Origin: an uncultured Pseudomonas sp.
Lineage (GTDB): Bacteria > Pseudomonadota > Gammaproteobacteria > Pseudomonadales > Pseudomonadaceae
Direction: 5' to 3'
DNA: 64,000 nt
Assembly: GCF_946885955.1 (NCBI RefSeq)
Contig: NZ_CAMPHI010000002.1
Coordinates: forward strand, 124,001-188,000
Positions within the stretch are counted from its first letter, which is position 1. Each line of letters starts with the position of its first letter. The position numbers and the translations under genes are program-made. Below the pieces are notes generated by a model that saw only the letters and a list, made by a program, of their open reading frames with translations, did no database searches and was not told the DNA's origin. This document shows, piece after piece, positions 11,683-22,243 of the stretch.

Positions 11683-12516
11683 ATGCTGACTCTCAAGCAA
11701 TCCCGCCGCATGCAAAGCCTGGTGGTCGGCGCGCTGGCCTGGACCATCGCCGCGCTGATCTTCTTCCCGATCCTGTGGATGATCCTCACCAGCCTGAAGA
11801 CCGAGATCGACGCGTTCGCCACGCCGCCGCAGTTCATCTTCATGCCGACCCTGGAGAATTACCTGCACATCAACGAGCGCAGCGACTACTTCGCCTTCGC
11901 CTGGAACTCGGTGCTGATCTCCTTCACCGCGACCCTGCTGTGCATGCTGATCGCGGTGCCGGCGGCCTACTCCATGGCGTTCTTCGAGACCCGCCAGACC
12001 AAGCGCACGCTGCTGTGGATGCTCTCGACCAAGATGCTGCCGCCGGTGGGCGTGCTGATGCCGATCTACCTGCTCGCCAAGAGCATGGACCTGCTCGATT
12101 CGCGCATCACCCTGATCGTCATCTACACCCTGATCAACCTGCCGATCGTGGTGTGGATGGTGTACACCTACTTCAAGGACATCCCCGTCGACATCCTCGA
12201 AGCCGCACGTCTGGATGGCGCCACCACCTGGCAGGAAATCGTCCGCGTGCTGCTGCCGATTGCCCGTGGCGGCCTGGCTTCGACCATGTTGCTGTCGTTG
12301 ATCCTGTGCTGGAACGAGGCGTTCTGGTCGCTCAACCTGACCAGCTCCGCCGCCGCACCGCTGACCGCTCTGGTCGCCTCCTATTCCAGCCCGGAAGGGT
12401 TGTTCTGGGCCAAGCTTTCCGCCGTCTCCACGCTCGCCTGTGCGCCCATTCTGATCTTCGGCTGGATCAGCCAGAAGCAGCTGGTACGTGGCCTGTCGTT
12501 CGGCGCGGTGAAATAG
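11683..12516 (+). CDS. mtlG: Polyol ABC transporter permease
   Basis: Inner-membrane permease, 277 residues, partner of MtlF. Hydrophobic segments begin at VVGALAWTIAALIFFPILWM; the EAA loop is LEAARLDGATTWQEIV. The C-terminus LVRGLSFGAVK is the usual short MalG-type tail reaching the ATPase. A REP-like hairpin lies between this gene and mtlK, which may set the boundary between two segments of the polycistronic message. Confidence 0.92.
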   Translation: MLTLKQSRRMQSLVVGALAWTIAALIFFPILWMILTSLKTEIDAFATPPQFIFMPTLENYLHINERSDYFAFAWNSVLISFTATLLCMLIAVPAAYSMAFFETRQTKRTLLWMLSTKMLPPVGVLMPIYLLAKSMDLLDSRITLIVIYTLINLPIVVWMVYTYFKDIPVDILEAARLDGATTWQEIVRVLLPIARGGLASTMLLSLILCWNEAFWSLNLTSSAAAPLTALVASYSSPEGLFWAKLSAVSTLACAPILIFGWISQKQLVRGLSFGAVK

Positions 12517-12549
12517 ATGAGAACCACGAGCGATGCCCACCGCCGTCGC

Positions 12550-12614
12550 TGTAGGAGCCAGCTAGCTGGCGATGCTTTTGCCCTACAAAGATCGCCAGCA
12601 AGCTGGCTCCTACA
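12550..12614. repeat. REP-type inverted repeat inside the mtl operon
   Basis: Two arms, TGTAGGAGCCAGCTAGCTGG and CCAGCAAGCTGGCTCCTACA, face each other across a short spacer, each arm itself containing a smaller palindrome (CCAGCTAGCTGG). This is the widespread Pseudomonas REP pair. It lies in the 151-base gap between mtlG and mtlK, within what is otherwise a tight operon, and could stabilise the upstream mRNA or attenuate downstream expression. Confidence 0.85.
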
Positions 12615-12667
12615 AAAAGCGCTTCGTGCGTCGCGTATGAAAACAGAACAAGAACGAGGATATTTCC

Positions 12668-13771
<1,104 letters not shown>

Positions 13772-13798
13772 CGTACCACCGACCTTTTAGGATTCTCG

Positions 13799-15274
13799 AT
13801 GAAACTCAATCGCCAGCACCTCTCATTGCTTGGCGGCGCTATCGCGCTGCCCGCGTATCCGCTCGACGCGACTCGTCAGGGCATCGCCCATATCGGCGTC
13901 GGCGGCTTTCACCGCGCCCATCAGGCGGTCTATACCGAGGCCTTGATGAATCAGGGCGAGGCGCTGGACTGGAGCATCTGCGGGATCGGCGTGCGCGACG
14001 GCGACCGCGCCATGCGCGATGCCCTGGCCGGGCAGGATTACCTCTACAGCCTGGTCGAGCTGGGCGACCGACCCGGCCTGCCGGTGCGGGTGATCGGCGC
14101 GATCAGCGGCATGCTTCTGGCCGAGGACTCGCCCCAGGCGGTGATCGACAAGCTGGCCGACCCGGCGATCCGCATCGTCTCGCTGACCATTACCGAGGGC
14201 GGCTATTGCATCGACGACAGCAGCGGCAAGTTTCTCGCCGAGCTGCCGCAGATCCAGCACGACCTGGCCCACCCCGAGGCGCCGTGCAGCGTCTTCGGTT
14301 TGCTCTGCGCGGCGCTGGCCAAGCGCCGCGCGACAGGTACCCCGGCGTTCACCCTGATGTCCTGCGATAACCTGCCGCACAACGGCGCGGTGACGCGCAA
14401 GGCGCTGTTGGCCTTCGCCCAGCTGGCCGATGCCGGCCTGGCCGAGTGGATCGACGCCAACGTCAGCTTCCCGAATGCCATGGTCGACCGCATTACGCCG
14501 ATGACCAGCGCCGATCACCGTCAGCAGCTGGCCGCCGAACACGGCATCGAGGATGCCTGGCCGGTGGTCTGCGAACCCTTCGTGCAGTGGGTGCTGGAGG
14601 ATAAGTTCGTCAATGGTCGACCGGCCTGGGAAAAGGTCGGCGTGCAGTTCACCGACGATGTCGCGCCCTACGAGGAGATGAAGATCAAGCTGCTCAACGG
14701 CAGCCACCTGGCGCTCACCTACCTGGGGTTTCTCAAGGGTTACCGCTTCGTCCACGAGACGATGAACGACCCGCTGCTGTGCGCTTACGTGCGCCGCTTC
14801 ATGGACCTCGACGTCACGCCGCAGCTGGCGCCGGTGCCGGGCATCGATCTGACCCAGTACAAGGACACCCTGATCGAACGCTTCTCCAACCAGGCGATTG
14901 CCGATCAGCTGGAGCGGGTCTGCTCGGACGGCTCGTCGAAGTTTCCCAAGTTCATCGTGCCGACCCTCAATCGCCTGATCGAAGCCGGCCAGCCGTTGGA
15001 CCGTGCGGCGCTGGTGGTGGCGGCCTGGGCGTTGTACCTGCGTGGTGTCGACGAGCACGGCAATAGCTACCGGATCGTCGATCCGCGCGCCGAACACTGC
15101 CAGGCGCTGGTCGCCGACGATGCCGGGCTGAGCGCCAGGCTGCTCGGCGAGGAAGGGATTTTCGGCACGGCGCTGGCCGAATCCGCGGCCTTCGTCGCCG
15201 CATTCGAACGCTGCCTGGCTAGCCTGCGCGAAGCCGGTGTGAGCGCCACCCTGCGCGCCCTGTTGCGCAACTAA
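13799..15274 (+). CDS. mtlD: Mannitol 2-dehydrogenase
   Basis: Long-chain polyol dehydrogenase of 491 residues, oxidising D-mannitol to D-fructose (and often D-arabitol to D-xylulose) with NAD. The N-terminal nucleotide site includes HIGVGGFHRAHQAVYTEAL. The catalytic segment EEMKIKLLNGSHLALTYLG holds the Lys, Asn and His that define the family. Length fits the monomeric Pseudomonas enzyme. It sits after the transporter genes and before transaldolase and kinases, so import and oxidation are coupled in one transcript. Confidence 0.95.
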   Translation: MKLNRQHLSLLGGAIALPAYPLDATRQGIAHIGVGGFHRAHQAVYTEALMNQGEALDWSICGIGVRDGDRAMRDALAGQDYLYSLVELGDRPGLPVRVIGAISGMLLAEDSPQAVIDKLADPAIRIVSLTITEGGYCIDDSSGKFLAELPQIQHDLAHPEAPCSVFGLLCAALAKRRATGTPAFTLMSCDNLPHNGAVTRKALLAFAQLADAGLAEWIDANVSFPNAMVDRITPMTSADHRQQLAAEHGIEDAWPVVCEPFVQWVLEDKFVNGRPAWEKVGVQFTDDVAPYEEMKIKLLNGSHLALTYLGFLKGYRFVHETMNDPLLCAYVRRFMDLDVTPQLAPVPGIDLTQYKDTLIERFSNQAIADQLERVCSDGSSKFPKFIVPTLNRLIEAGQPLDRAALVVAAWALYLRGVDEHGNSYRIVDPRAEHCQALVADDAGLSARLLGEEGIFGTALAESAAFVAAFERCLASLREAGVSATLRALLRN

Positions 15275-15290
15275 AAATCCGGAGAATCAG

Positions 15291-16265
15291 ATGCCCAGTC
15301 TGCTCGAGCAGCTCAAACAACACAGTGTGGTGGTCGCCGATACCGGCGATCTTGCGGCGATCAAAAGTTTCCAGCCGCAGGATGCCACGACCAACCCATC
15401 GATCGTGCTCAAGGCCCTGCAGGCCGGCCAGTACCAGGAGCAACTGGACGCCGCGCTGCACTGGGCGTTGGCCAATAACCACCTGCCGGGCGGCGTGTTG
15501 GCCAATGCCTGCGATCGCCTGGTGGTGAGCATGGGCGTGGCTATCCTCGAGCAGATTCCGGGCAGGGTATCCAGCGAAGTACCGGCGGCGCTGTCGTTCG
15601 ATACCCGCGCCACCCTTGAGCGTGCCCGCTCCTTGTATCGCCAGTATCTGGAGCTGGGCGTGCCCGGCGAACGCGTGCTGGTGAAGATCGCCGCGACCTG
15701 GGAAGGCATCCAGGCGGCGCGCCAGCTTGAGCGCGAAGGTATCCATTGCAACCTTACGCTGATCTTCAATCTGGCCCAGGCGCGCGCCTGCGCCGAGGCC
15801 GGGGTGTACCTGGTGTCGCCCTTCGTCGGGCGCATTCTCGACTGGCACCGGCGCCAGTCGCCGGACAGCGGTTTCGCCGCGCTCCGCGACCCCGGGGTGA
15901 TCTCGGTGCGGCAGATCTATCGCTTCTTCAAGCAGCACGACTACCCCACCGTGGTCATGGCGGCGAGCTTTCGCAACCTCGATCAGGTGCTCGCGCTGAG
16001 CGGCTGCGACCGCCTGACCATCAGCCCCGGCCTGCTCGCCGAACTGGCGGCGACTGAAGGCACGCTGACACCGGCGCTGCACGATGATGGCAAGCGTGCG
16101 GTAGCACCCGACCAATTGCGCGAGGCGCAGATGCGCTGGCAGATGAATGAAGACGCCATGGCCACGGAAAAGCTCGCCGAGGGCATTCGCCAGTTCCATG
16201 CTGACCAGCTCAAGCTCGAGGCGCTGCTTGCCGAGCGCCTGCAAAGCCTGCGTCGGGCCGGATAA
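15291..16265 (+). CDS. tal: Transaldolase
   Basis: Class I aldolase-fold enzyme, 324 residues, that moves a dihydroxyacetone unit between sugar phosphates in the pentose phosphate pathway. Family motifs are DATTNPSIVLKAL near the N-terminus, RVSSEVPAALSFDT, the Schiff-base lysine in VLVKIAATWEGIQAA at about residue 130, and NLTLIFNLAQARACAEAG. It lies 17 bases after mtlD and 14 before the xylulokinase gene. The classical mtl operon as I recall it (EFGKDYZ) lacks this gene, so it appears to be an addition that handles xylulose-5-phosphate made from pentitols. Confidence 0.92.
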   Translation: MPSLLEQLKQHSVVVADTGDLAAIKSFQPQDATTNPSIVLKALQAGQYQEQLDAALHWALANNHLPGGVLANACDRLVVSMGVAILEQIPGRVSSEVPAALSFDTRATLERARSLYRQYLELGVPGERVLVKIAATWEGIQAARQLEREGIHCNLTLIFNLAQARACAEAGVYLVSPFVGRILDWHRRQSPDSGFAALRDPGVISVRQIYRFFKQHDYPTVVMAASFRNLDQVLALSGCDRLTISPGLLAELAATEGTLTPALHDDGKRAVAPDQLREAQMRWQMNEDAMATEKLAEGIRQFHADQLKLEALLAERLQSLRRAG

Positions 16266-16278
16266 GGAGGCGCTGGCC

Positions 16279-17763
16279 ATGTTTCTCGGCATCGATTGCG
16301 GAACCCAGGGCACCAAGGCGTTGATCCTCGACGCCGACAGCGGCCGCGTGCTCGGCCAGGGCAGTGCCCGTCACGGCCTGATCGAAGGCGCCAACGGCCG
16401 CCGCGAGCAGCTGCCCAGCGACTGGCTGACGGCCTGCGAACAGGCCATCCACCAGGCGCTGAATGCTGCCGGTATCGATGGCAGGCAGATTCTCGGTATC
16501 GGCGTGTCCGGCCAGCAGCACGGTCTGGTGCTGCTCGACGAGCGCGGCGAGGTGCTGCGCCCGGCCAAGCTCTGGTGCGACACAGAATCGGCGCCGCAGA
16601 ACCAGCGCCTGCTCGATTACCTTGGCGGCGAGGCCGGCTCGCTCGAACGCCTTGGCGTGGCGATCGCGCCCGGTTACACGGTGTCCAAGTTGCTCTGGAC
16701 CCGGGAAACCCAGCCTGAGGTGTTCGCCCGTATCGCGCATGTGCTGCTGCCCCACGAGTATCTCAACTACTGGCTCAGCGGGCGCTGTTGCAGCGAGTAC
16801 GGCGACGCCTCCGGCACCGGCTACTTCGATGTGCGCCGGCGCAGTTGGGACGGCGTCCTGCTCAACCATATCGACCCGAGCGGGCGGCTAGTCGCAGCGT
16901 TGCCTGAGTTGATCGAGTCCGAGCGCTGCGTCGGGCGCATTCGTCCGGAGCTCGCCGAACGTCTGGGCATCAATCCCGCCGCGATGATAGCCAGCGGTGG
17001 CGGCGACAACATGCTCGGCGCTATCGGCACCGGCAATATCCAGCCGGGCGCGATCACCATGAGCCTCGGCACCTCGGGCACCCTGTATGCCTACTCGGAT
17101 CAACCTCGGATCAGCCCGCAGCCACAAGTGGCGACGTTCTGCTCTTCGTCGGGCGGCTGGCTGGCGTTGATCTGCACGATGAACCTGACCAACGCCAGTG
17201 GCATCGTCGGGCAACTGCTGGAGCTGGATATCCAGCAGTTCGCCGCGCTGGCCGCCCAGGCCCCGGTCGGCGCCGAGGGCTTGCTGCTGTTGCCGTTCTT
17301 CAATGGCGAGCGGGTGCCGGCGCTGCCCGCCGCCACGGCCAGCCTGCTGGGGATGACCGCCGGCAACCTGACCCGCGCCAACCTCTGCCACGCGGTGATC
17401 GAGGGCAGCCTGTTCGGCTTGCGCTACGGCCTCGACCTGTTGCGTGCCGGCGGCTGCGAAAGCCAGCGCATCCGCCTGATCGGCGGCGCGGCGCAAAGCC
17501 CGCTGTGGCGGCAGATGGTCGCCGACATCATGGCCACACCGCTGATCTGCCCGACCCATACCGAAGCCGCGGCCCTGGGCGCGGCGATTCAGGCGGCCTG
17601 GTGTCTGGCGCACGAACAGGGCCAAGCGACCAGCCTGGAGCAGTTTTGCCAGCGCTGCGTCAGCCTCGACGGCAACAGCGAAACCCATCCCGATCCTCAA
17701 CGCAGCGGCGAATACCAGAACGTTTACCGGCGTTATCGCGAACAGGTGATGCGCCTGCAGTAA
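16279..17763 (+). CDS. mtlY: Xylulokinase
   Basis: FGGY-family carbohydrate kinase of 494 residues, phosphorylating D-xylulose to xylulose-5-phosphate. The N-terminal phosphate-binding loop is FLGIDCGTQGTKALI; the ADP-binding part includes IRLIGGAAQSPLWRQMVADI. Start at ATG 16279 has a strong AAGGAGG site at 16264-16270; the frame extending to 16147 overlaps the transaldolase gene and is rejected. Corresponds to mtlY of the P. fluorescens operon (xylB family). It would use xylulose produced from arabitol by MtlD or from xylitol by the dehydrogenase at 8178. Confidence 0.93.
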   Translation: MFLGIDCGTQGTKALILDADSGRVLGQGSARHGLIEGANGRREQLPSDWLTACEQAIHQALNAAGIDGRQILGIGVSGQQHGLVLLDERGEVLRPAKLWCDTESAPQNQRLLDYLGGEAGSLERLGVAIAPGYTVSKLLWTRETQPEVFARIAHVLLPHEYLNYWLSGRCCSEYGDASGTGYFDVRRRSWDGVLLNHIDPSGRLVAALPELIESERCVGRIRPELAERLGINPAAMIASGGGDNMLGAIGTGNIQPGAITMSLGTSGTLYAYSDQPRISPQPQVATFCSSSGGWLALICTMNLTNASGIVGQLLELDIQQFAALAAQAPVGAEGLLLLPFFNGERVPALPAATASLLGMTAGNLTRANLCHAVIEGSLFGLRYGLDLLRAGGCESQRIRLIGGAAQSPLWRQMVADIMATPLICPTHTEAAALGAAIQAAWCLAHEQGQATSLEQFCQRCVSLDGNSETHPDPQRSGEYQNVYRRYREQVMRLQ

Positions 17764-17827
17764 ACACCGGCTGGCCCGCTCAACCCAACGAACTCGGCGC
17801 TTGCGCCACCCTGAACTGGAGACACCC

Positions 17828-18769
17828 ATGTACCTGATATGCGGCGAAGCGCTGTTCGATTTCTTCGGCCTGGAGCAGGGCGCGCGCAGCAGCGAGCTGA
17901 CGTTCAAGGCGCTGGCCGGCGGCTCGCCGTTCAACGTGGCCGTTGGCTTGTGTCGCCTGGGCAGTGCGGCGGCGTTGTTCGGCGGAATTTCCAGCGACCC
18001 GCTCGGCACGCGCTTGCGCCGGGTGTTGGCCGAGGAAGGGGTGTGCGGCGATTACCTGATCGCCAGCGATGCGCCGACCACCCTGGCGATGGTAACGGTC
18101 GATGCGCAAGGCTCGCCGCAATATGGCTTCCGTGGCGAAGGCTGCGCCGACCGTCAGCTGCGCCTCGAACATCTACCGCAGTTGAGCGCAGAGGTGCGCG
18201 GCATCCACGTTGGTTCCTACTCGCTGGTGGTCACGCCGATTGCCGACACCCTGCTCGAACTGGTGCGCCGCGAGGGCGAGCGGCGGCTGATCAGCCTCGA
18301 CCCCAATGTGCGGCTCAACGTCGAGCCGGATATCGCGCTGTGGCGCCAGCGTGTCGAGGCATTCGCCGCCCATGCGCACCTGATCAAGGTCAGCGAGGAA
18401 GACCTGGGCCTGCTCTATCCCGACCAGGATCCGCAGGCCGTGGCCGAGCGCTGGCTCGGACAGCGTTGCCAGCTGGTATTCCTCACCCACGGCGGCCAGG
18501 GCGCCAGCGTCCACAGCACCACCCATGGCCAGTGGCGGGTGTCGGCTGTGGCGGTACAGACCCGCGATACCGTCGGCGCTGGCGACACCTTTCAGGCCGC
18601 GTTGCTCAGCCACCTCGCCCGCCATGGCCTGGACAGCCCGCAAGGCTTGGCCGGAATCAGCCGCGAACAACTCGACGCGATGCTCGCGCTGGCGGTACGC
18701 GCCGCCGCCCTGACCTGTTCGCGGGTTGGCCCGGATCTGCCGCGCTGGCATGAACTCGAAGCGTTTTGA
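17828..18769 (+). CDS. mtlZ: Fructokinase (PfkB family)
   Basis: Ribokinase/PfkB-fold sugar kinase, 313 residues, phosphorylating fructose to fructose-6-phosphate. The substrate-end motif GGSPFNVAVGLCRLG is at residues 33-47 and the catalytic signature DTVGAGDTFQAALL near residue 250 contains the base Asp. Start at ATG 17828 (MYLICGEALFDFF), preceded by TGGAGA. Matches mtlZ, the last gene of the described mannitol operon. Here it is followed 31 bases later by phosphoglucose isomerase, which takes its product onward. Confidence 0.93.
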   Translation: MYLICGEALFDFFGLEQGARSSELTFKALAGGSPFNVAVGLCRLGSAAALFGGISSDPLGTRLRRVLAEEGVCGDYLIASDAPTTLAMVTVDAQGSPQYGFRGEGCADRQLRLEHLPQLSAEVRGIHVGSYSLVVTPIADTLLELVRREGERRLISLDPNVRLNVEPDIALWRQRVEAFAAHAHLIKVSEEDLGLLYPDQDPQAVAERWLGQRCQLVFLTHGGQGASVHSTTHGQWRVSAVAVQTRDTVGAGDTFQAALLSHLARHGLDSPQGLAGISREQLDAMLALAVRAAALTCSRVGPDLPRWHELEAF

Positions 18770-18800
18770 TTAACCGCCCGCCTTATTCCCAGGAGCCCAT

Positions 18801-20465
18801 ATGCCGCACTCTCCCTCATCCGCCGATATCACCCGCAGCGCCAGTTGGCGGGCTCTCGCCGCACACCGCGAGCAGTTGGCCGACTTCTCGCTACGCCAGG
18901 CGTTCGCCCACGACCCGCAGCGTTTCGCCAAGTTCTCGCTGAACGACTGCGGGCTGTTTCTCGATTACTCGAAGAACCTTATCGACACCCGCACCCGCGA
19001 ACTGCTGGTCGGCCTGGCCGAGGAGGCGGGGCTAGCCCGGGCGATTGGCGATCTGTTCGATGGCGCCCTGGTCAACGGCTCGGAGCAGCGGCCGGCGTTG
19101 CATACCGCGTTGCGTCGGCCGCTCGGCGACCGGGTACTGGTCGATGGCGTCGACGTGATGCCGCAGGTGCAGCGGGTGCTGCACCGCATGGGTGAGCTGG
19201 TCGGCCAGGTGCATCACGGCTTGTGGCGCGGCTACACGGAAAAGCCGATCACCGATGTGGTGAATATCGGCATCGGTGGTTCCTTCCTCGGCCCGCAACT
19301 GGTCTCCGAGGCGCTGCTGCCGTTCGCCCAGCGCGGCGTGCGCTGCCATTACCTGGCGAATATCGACGGCAGTTCGTTCCATGAACTGGTGGCCAAGCTG
19401 CGCGCGGAAACCACTCTGTTCATCGTCTCGTCGAAAACCTTCGGCACTCTGGAAACCCTGAAGAACGCCCAGGCCGCGCGCGACTGGTACCTGGCCCAGG
19501 GCGGCACGGAAGCGGAGTTGCACAGGCACTTTATGGCGGTGTCGAGCAACACCGCGGCGGCGGTGGCGTTCGGCATCCGCGAGGAAAACATTCTGCCGAT
19601 GTGGGATTGGGTCGGCGGGCGCTATTCGTTGTGGTCGGCCATCGGCCTGCCGATCGCCATGTCGATCGGCATCTGCAACTTCAAGGAATTGCTCGCCGGC
19701 GCCTACCGCATGGACCAGCACTTCCAGAGCGCGCCCTTCGAACGCAACATGCCGGTGCTACTGGCCTTGCTCGGCATCTGGTACGGCAATTTCTGGGGCG
19801 CGCAGAGCCACGCGATCCTGCCGTACGACCATTACCTGCGCAATATCACCAAACACCTGCAGCAGCTGGATATGGAATCCAACGGCAAGTGCGTGCGCCA
19901 GGACGGCAGCCCAGTGACCACTGCCAGCGGCCCGGTGATCTGGGGCGGCGTCGGCTGCAACGGCCAGCATGCCTATCACCAGTTGCTGCACCAGGGTACG
20001 GCGCTGATCCCGGCGGATTTCATCGTGCCGGTGAGCAGCTACAACCCGGTCGCCGACCACCATCAATGGTTGTTCGCCAACTGCCTGTCGCAGAGCCAGG
20101 CGCTGATGCTCGGCAAATCCCGCGCCGAGGCCGAGGCCGAGTTGCGTGCCGCGGGGCTCGGCGAAGCTGAGGTGCAGCGCCTGGCGCCGCACAAGGTCAT
20201 CCCCGGCAATCGGCCGAGCAACACCCTGGTACTCGAACGCGTCAGCCCCAGGCGCCTCGGCGCGCTGATAGCGCTGTACGAGCACAAGGTATTCGTGCAA
20301 AGCGCGATCTGGGGCACTAACGCCTTCGATCAATGGGGCGTCGAGTTGGGCAAAGCGCTCGGCCAGGGCGTGTATTCGCGGATGGTCGGCAGTGAACGCA
20401 GAGATGCCGAGGATGGTTCCACCCAGGGCCTGATCGAGTTCTTCCGCGGTCGTCATCGCGGCTGA
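18801..20465 (+). CDS. pgi: Glucose-6-phosphate isomerase
   Basis: Converts fructose-6-phosphate to glucose-6-phosphate, 554 residues, the usual length. Family signatures are [48 protein letters not shown] and the C-terminal [22 protein letters not shown] with the catalytic region. It is co-directional with the polyol genes and only 31 bases behind the fructokinase gene, so it is likely on the same message. In a pseudomonad lacking phosphofructokinase this step is needed to push fructose-6-phosphate into the Entner-Doudoroff pathway. Whether another pgi exists elsewhere in the genome is not visible. Confidence 0.95.
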   Translation: MPHSPSSADITRSASWRALAAHREQLADFSLRQAFAHDPQRFAKFSLNDCGLFLDYSKNLIDTRTRELLVGLAEEAGLARAIGDLFDGALVNGSEQRPALHTALRRPLGDRVLVDGVDVMPQVQRVLHRMGELVGQVHHGLWRGYTEKPITDVVNIGIGGSFLGPQLVSEALLPFAQRGVRCHYLANIDGSSFHELVAKLRAETTLFIVSSKTFGTLETLKNAQAARDWYLAQGGTEAELHRHFMAVSSNTAAAVAFGIREENILPMWDWVGGRYSLWSAIGLPIAMSIGICNFKELLAGAYRMDQHFQSAPFERNMPVLLALLGIWYGNFWGAQSHAILPYDHYLRNITKHLQQLDMESNGKCVRQDGSPVTTASGPVIWGGVGCNGQHAYHQLLHQGTALIPADFIVPVSSYNPVADHHQWLFANCLSQSQALMLGKSRAEAEAELRAAGLGEAEVQRLAPHKVIPGNRPSNTLVLERVSPRRLGALIALYEHKVFVQSAIWGTNAFDQWGVELGKALGQGVYSRMVGSERRDAEDGSTQGLIEFFRGRHRG

Positions 20466-20530
20466 TTCGTCGCCCAGACGAGCAAAACCAATCCCCACGT
20501 TGTAGTGCCTCCGGCTATTGCCGGGGCCGC

Positions 20531-20574
20531 GCCGTGCGCAACGCACGGCCTCACCGAATCCGCCATTCCGGCGG
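20531..20574 (+). terminator. Tandem hairpins between pgi and porin gene
   Basis: A perfect 8-bp stem with a 3-base loop (GCCGTGCG, CAA, CGCACGGC) lies at 20531-20549. A second, 5-bp stem (CCGCC, ATTCC, GGCGG) follows at 20560-20574. There is no T-run, so this may be an mRNA processing or REP-like element that separates pgi from the porin gene rather than a full terminator. Confidence 0.4.
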
Positions 20575-20617
20575 CTATTTGCAGTACCTCACACAATAAA
20601 AACAATCAGGAGCTGTC

Positions 20618-21871
20618 ATGAAAATCAGTACTAACCCTGTATCCCATCGGCTTGGTGGTGCGCGTCGCGCACCCTACGTGGTCGCGCTTGCCCTCGGTTT
20701 GGCGTTGCCCCAGGCCCAGGCGCTGGAGTTCACCGGCTATGTGCGCAGCGGCGTCGGCAGTGCGGACGGCAACGGCACCCAGTCCTGTTTCCAGCTACCC
20801 GGTGCGCCGTCGAAATACCGCCTGGGTAACGAGTGCGAGCAGTACAGCGAGCTGGACCTGCGCCAGGACCTGGCCAGTTTCGATGACGGCTCGGTACTCA
20901 GCGTCGAAGGCATGGCGCAGCTGTACAACGCCTATGGCCATACGCCGAAGTTCACTGGCGACTACGGCTTCGCGCGGATGAACCAGATGTACGCGGAATG
21001 GAGCAACGTCAGTGCGCTCAACGGCGGTTCGCTATGGGCCGGGCGGCGCTTCTACAAACGTAACGACATCCATATCTCCGACTTCTTCTACTGGAACCAG
21101 AGCGGCACCGGCGCGGGTATCGAGGATTTCGAGCTGGGCGGGTTGAAATACAGCTACGCGTTTTCGCGCAAGGACAGCTACTTTCAGGAACCCTATATCA
21201 ACCGCCACGACTTCAACGTCGCCGGCTTCGATGTCAATCCGGGCGGCGAGCTGGAGTTCGGCCTGAGCTATATCGACAAGCCCGACAGCACCGATGCCCA
21301 CAGCGGCTGGGCGATCACCGCGCAGCATAAGCAGAGCGATTTTCTCGGCGGCAAGAACACCTTCGCCCTGCAATACGGTCGCGGCCCCGGCACCGCCTTG
21401 GGTTACACCGGCGACGTGACCCTGGACAGCGACAACAAGAGCTATCGCCTGGTCGAGTTCTTCGATTGGCAGGCCACGCCGCGCTTGGGTGGCCAGGTGC
21501 AGTTCGTCTACCAGAAGGACATCCGTCCCGACGGTGACGACCAGGACTGGCTGTCGGTCGGCGGGCGTACCAGCTATGCCTTCACCGAGCAGTTCAAGCT
21601 GGTCGGCGAGATCGGCCACGATCAGGTCGATGCCACCGACGGTACGCGCAAGCTGACCAAGTTCACCGTGGCGCCAACCTGGTCGCCGTCCGGCCCGGGC
21701 TTCTGGGCGCGCCCGGAAATCCGCTTGTACTACACCTACGCCAACTGGAACGAAGCGGCGCAGCGTGCGGCCAGCCTGGTCGCCGCCGGCTCGGCGCTGT
21801 CAGACAGCGGCGCGTTCGGCACTGCCCAGCACGGCTCGAACTTCGGTGTGCAGGTGGAATACTGGTGGTGA
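20618..21871 (+). CDS. LamB-type carbohydrate porin
   Basis: Outer-membrane channel of 417 residues. A signal peptide ends at QAQA, near residue 35, after a long basic N-region. The mature chain begins LEFTGYVRSGVGS and contains the LamB-like cysteine pair around GTQSCFQ and NECEQYSELDLRQ. It ends VQVEYWW with an aromatic terminus. Placed at the end of the polyol operon, it probably serves as outer-membrane entry for mannitol and related sugars. It lacks the coiled coil of the porin at 4069. A good ribosome site CAGGAGCTG precedes the ATG. Confidence 0.88.
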   Translation: MKISTNPVSHRLGGARRAPYVVALALGLALPQAQALEFTGYVRSGVGSADGNGTQSCFQLPGAPSKYRLGNECEQYSELDLRQDLASFDDGSVLSVEGMAQLYNAYGHTPKFTGDYGFARMNQMYAEWSNVSALNGGSLWAGRRFYKRNDIHISDFFYWNQSGTGAGIEDFELGGLKYSYAFSRKDSYFQEPYINRHDFNVAGFDVNPGGELEFGLSYIDKPDSTDAHSGWAITAQHKQSDFLGGKNTFALQYGRGPGTALGYTGDVTLDSDNKSYRLVEFFDWQATPRLGGQVQFVYQKDIRPDGDDQDWLSVGGRTSYAFTEQFKLVGEIGHDQVDATDGTRKLTKFTVAPTWSPSGPGFWARPEIRLYYTYANWNEAAQRAASLVAAGSALSDSGAFGTAQHGSNFGVQVEYWW

Positions 21872-21903
21872 TCGCCGGCTAGCCAAAAGGCAGCTAAAAG
21901 CGG

Positions 21904-21934
21904 CCGAGGGATGCTGAGAGCACTCCTCGGTTTT
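21904..21934 (+). terminator. Rho-independent terminator after the polyol operon
   Basis: Arms CCGAGG and CCTCGG enclose a second short stem TGCT/AGCA and are followed by TTTT, 33 bases after the porin stop. It is the only clear intrinsic terminator on the plus strand between 9.3 and 22 kb, supporting one long polyol transcription unit. Confidence 0.7.
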
Positions 21935-22243
21935 CACCTACCTGGCAACAAAGGTACGCACCAGCGCATGAGTGGCTGCTGAACGAGCACGGGCGTTGCC
22001 AAGCTGTATTGGCGAGGTGGTCAGATATCCGTTGTTTGAGCCCAGACGGCCGTGAGTCTAGCCATTTGTACCGACTGTTTTGGGGGTTAACACTACTTCA
22101 TTCGCCGAGTATCGCAACACCAGTAGCCACTATCTTTCTTTGGGTCCTGCGTCTGGACGTTAGATTGGGTGACGCACTATCTCTTCACTAAATGATTGAT
22201 TGTGACTACCTCCTATTCGAAACATAGTTGCAGGTATTATAAA
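21935..22243 (+). promoter_or_regulatory. Intergenic leader of the chemoreceptor gene
   Basis: Roughly 310 bases without a supported gene between the polyol terminator and the chemoreceptor. Base composition falls from GC-rich to AT-rich in its second half, marking the left border of an unusual segment. I see no clear promoter hexamers, flagellar-sigma motif, insertion sequence end or tRNA. Confidence 0.35.

Noticed and set aside
9375..11843. An 822-codon minus-strand frame across mtlE and mtlF
   Set aside because: Antisense shadow of clear transporter genes; no domain or ribosome site.
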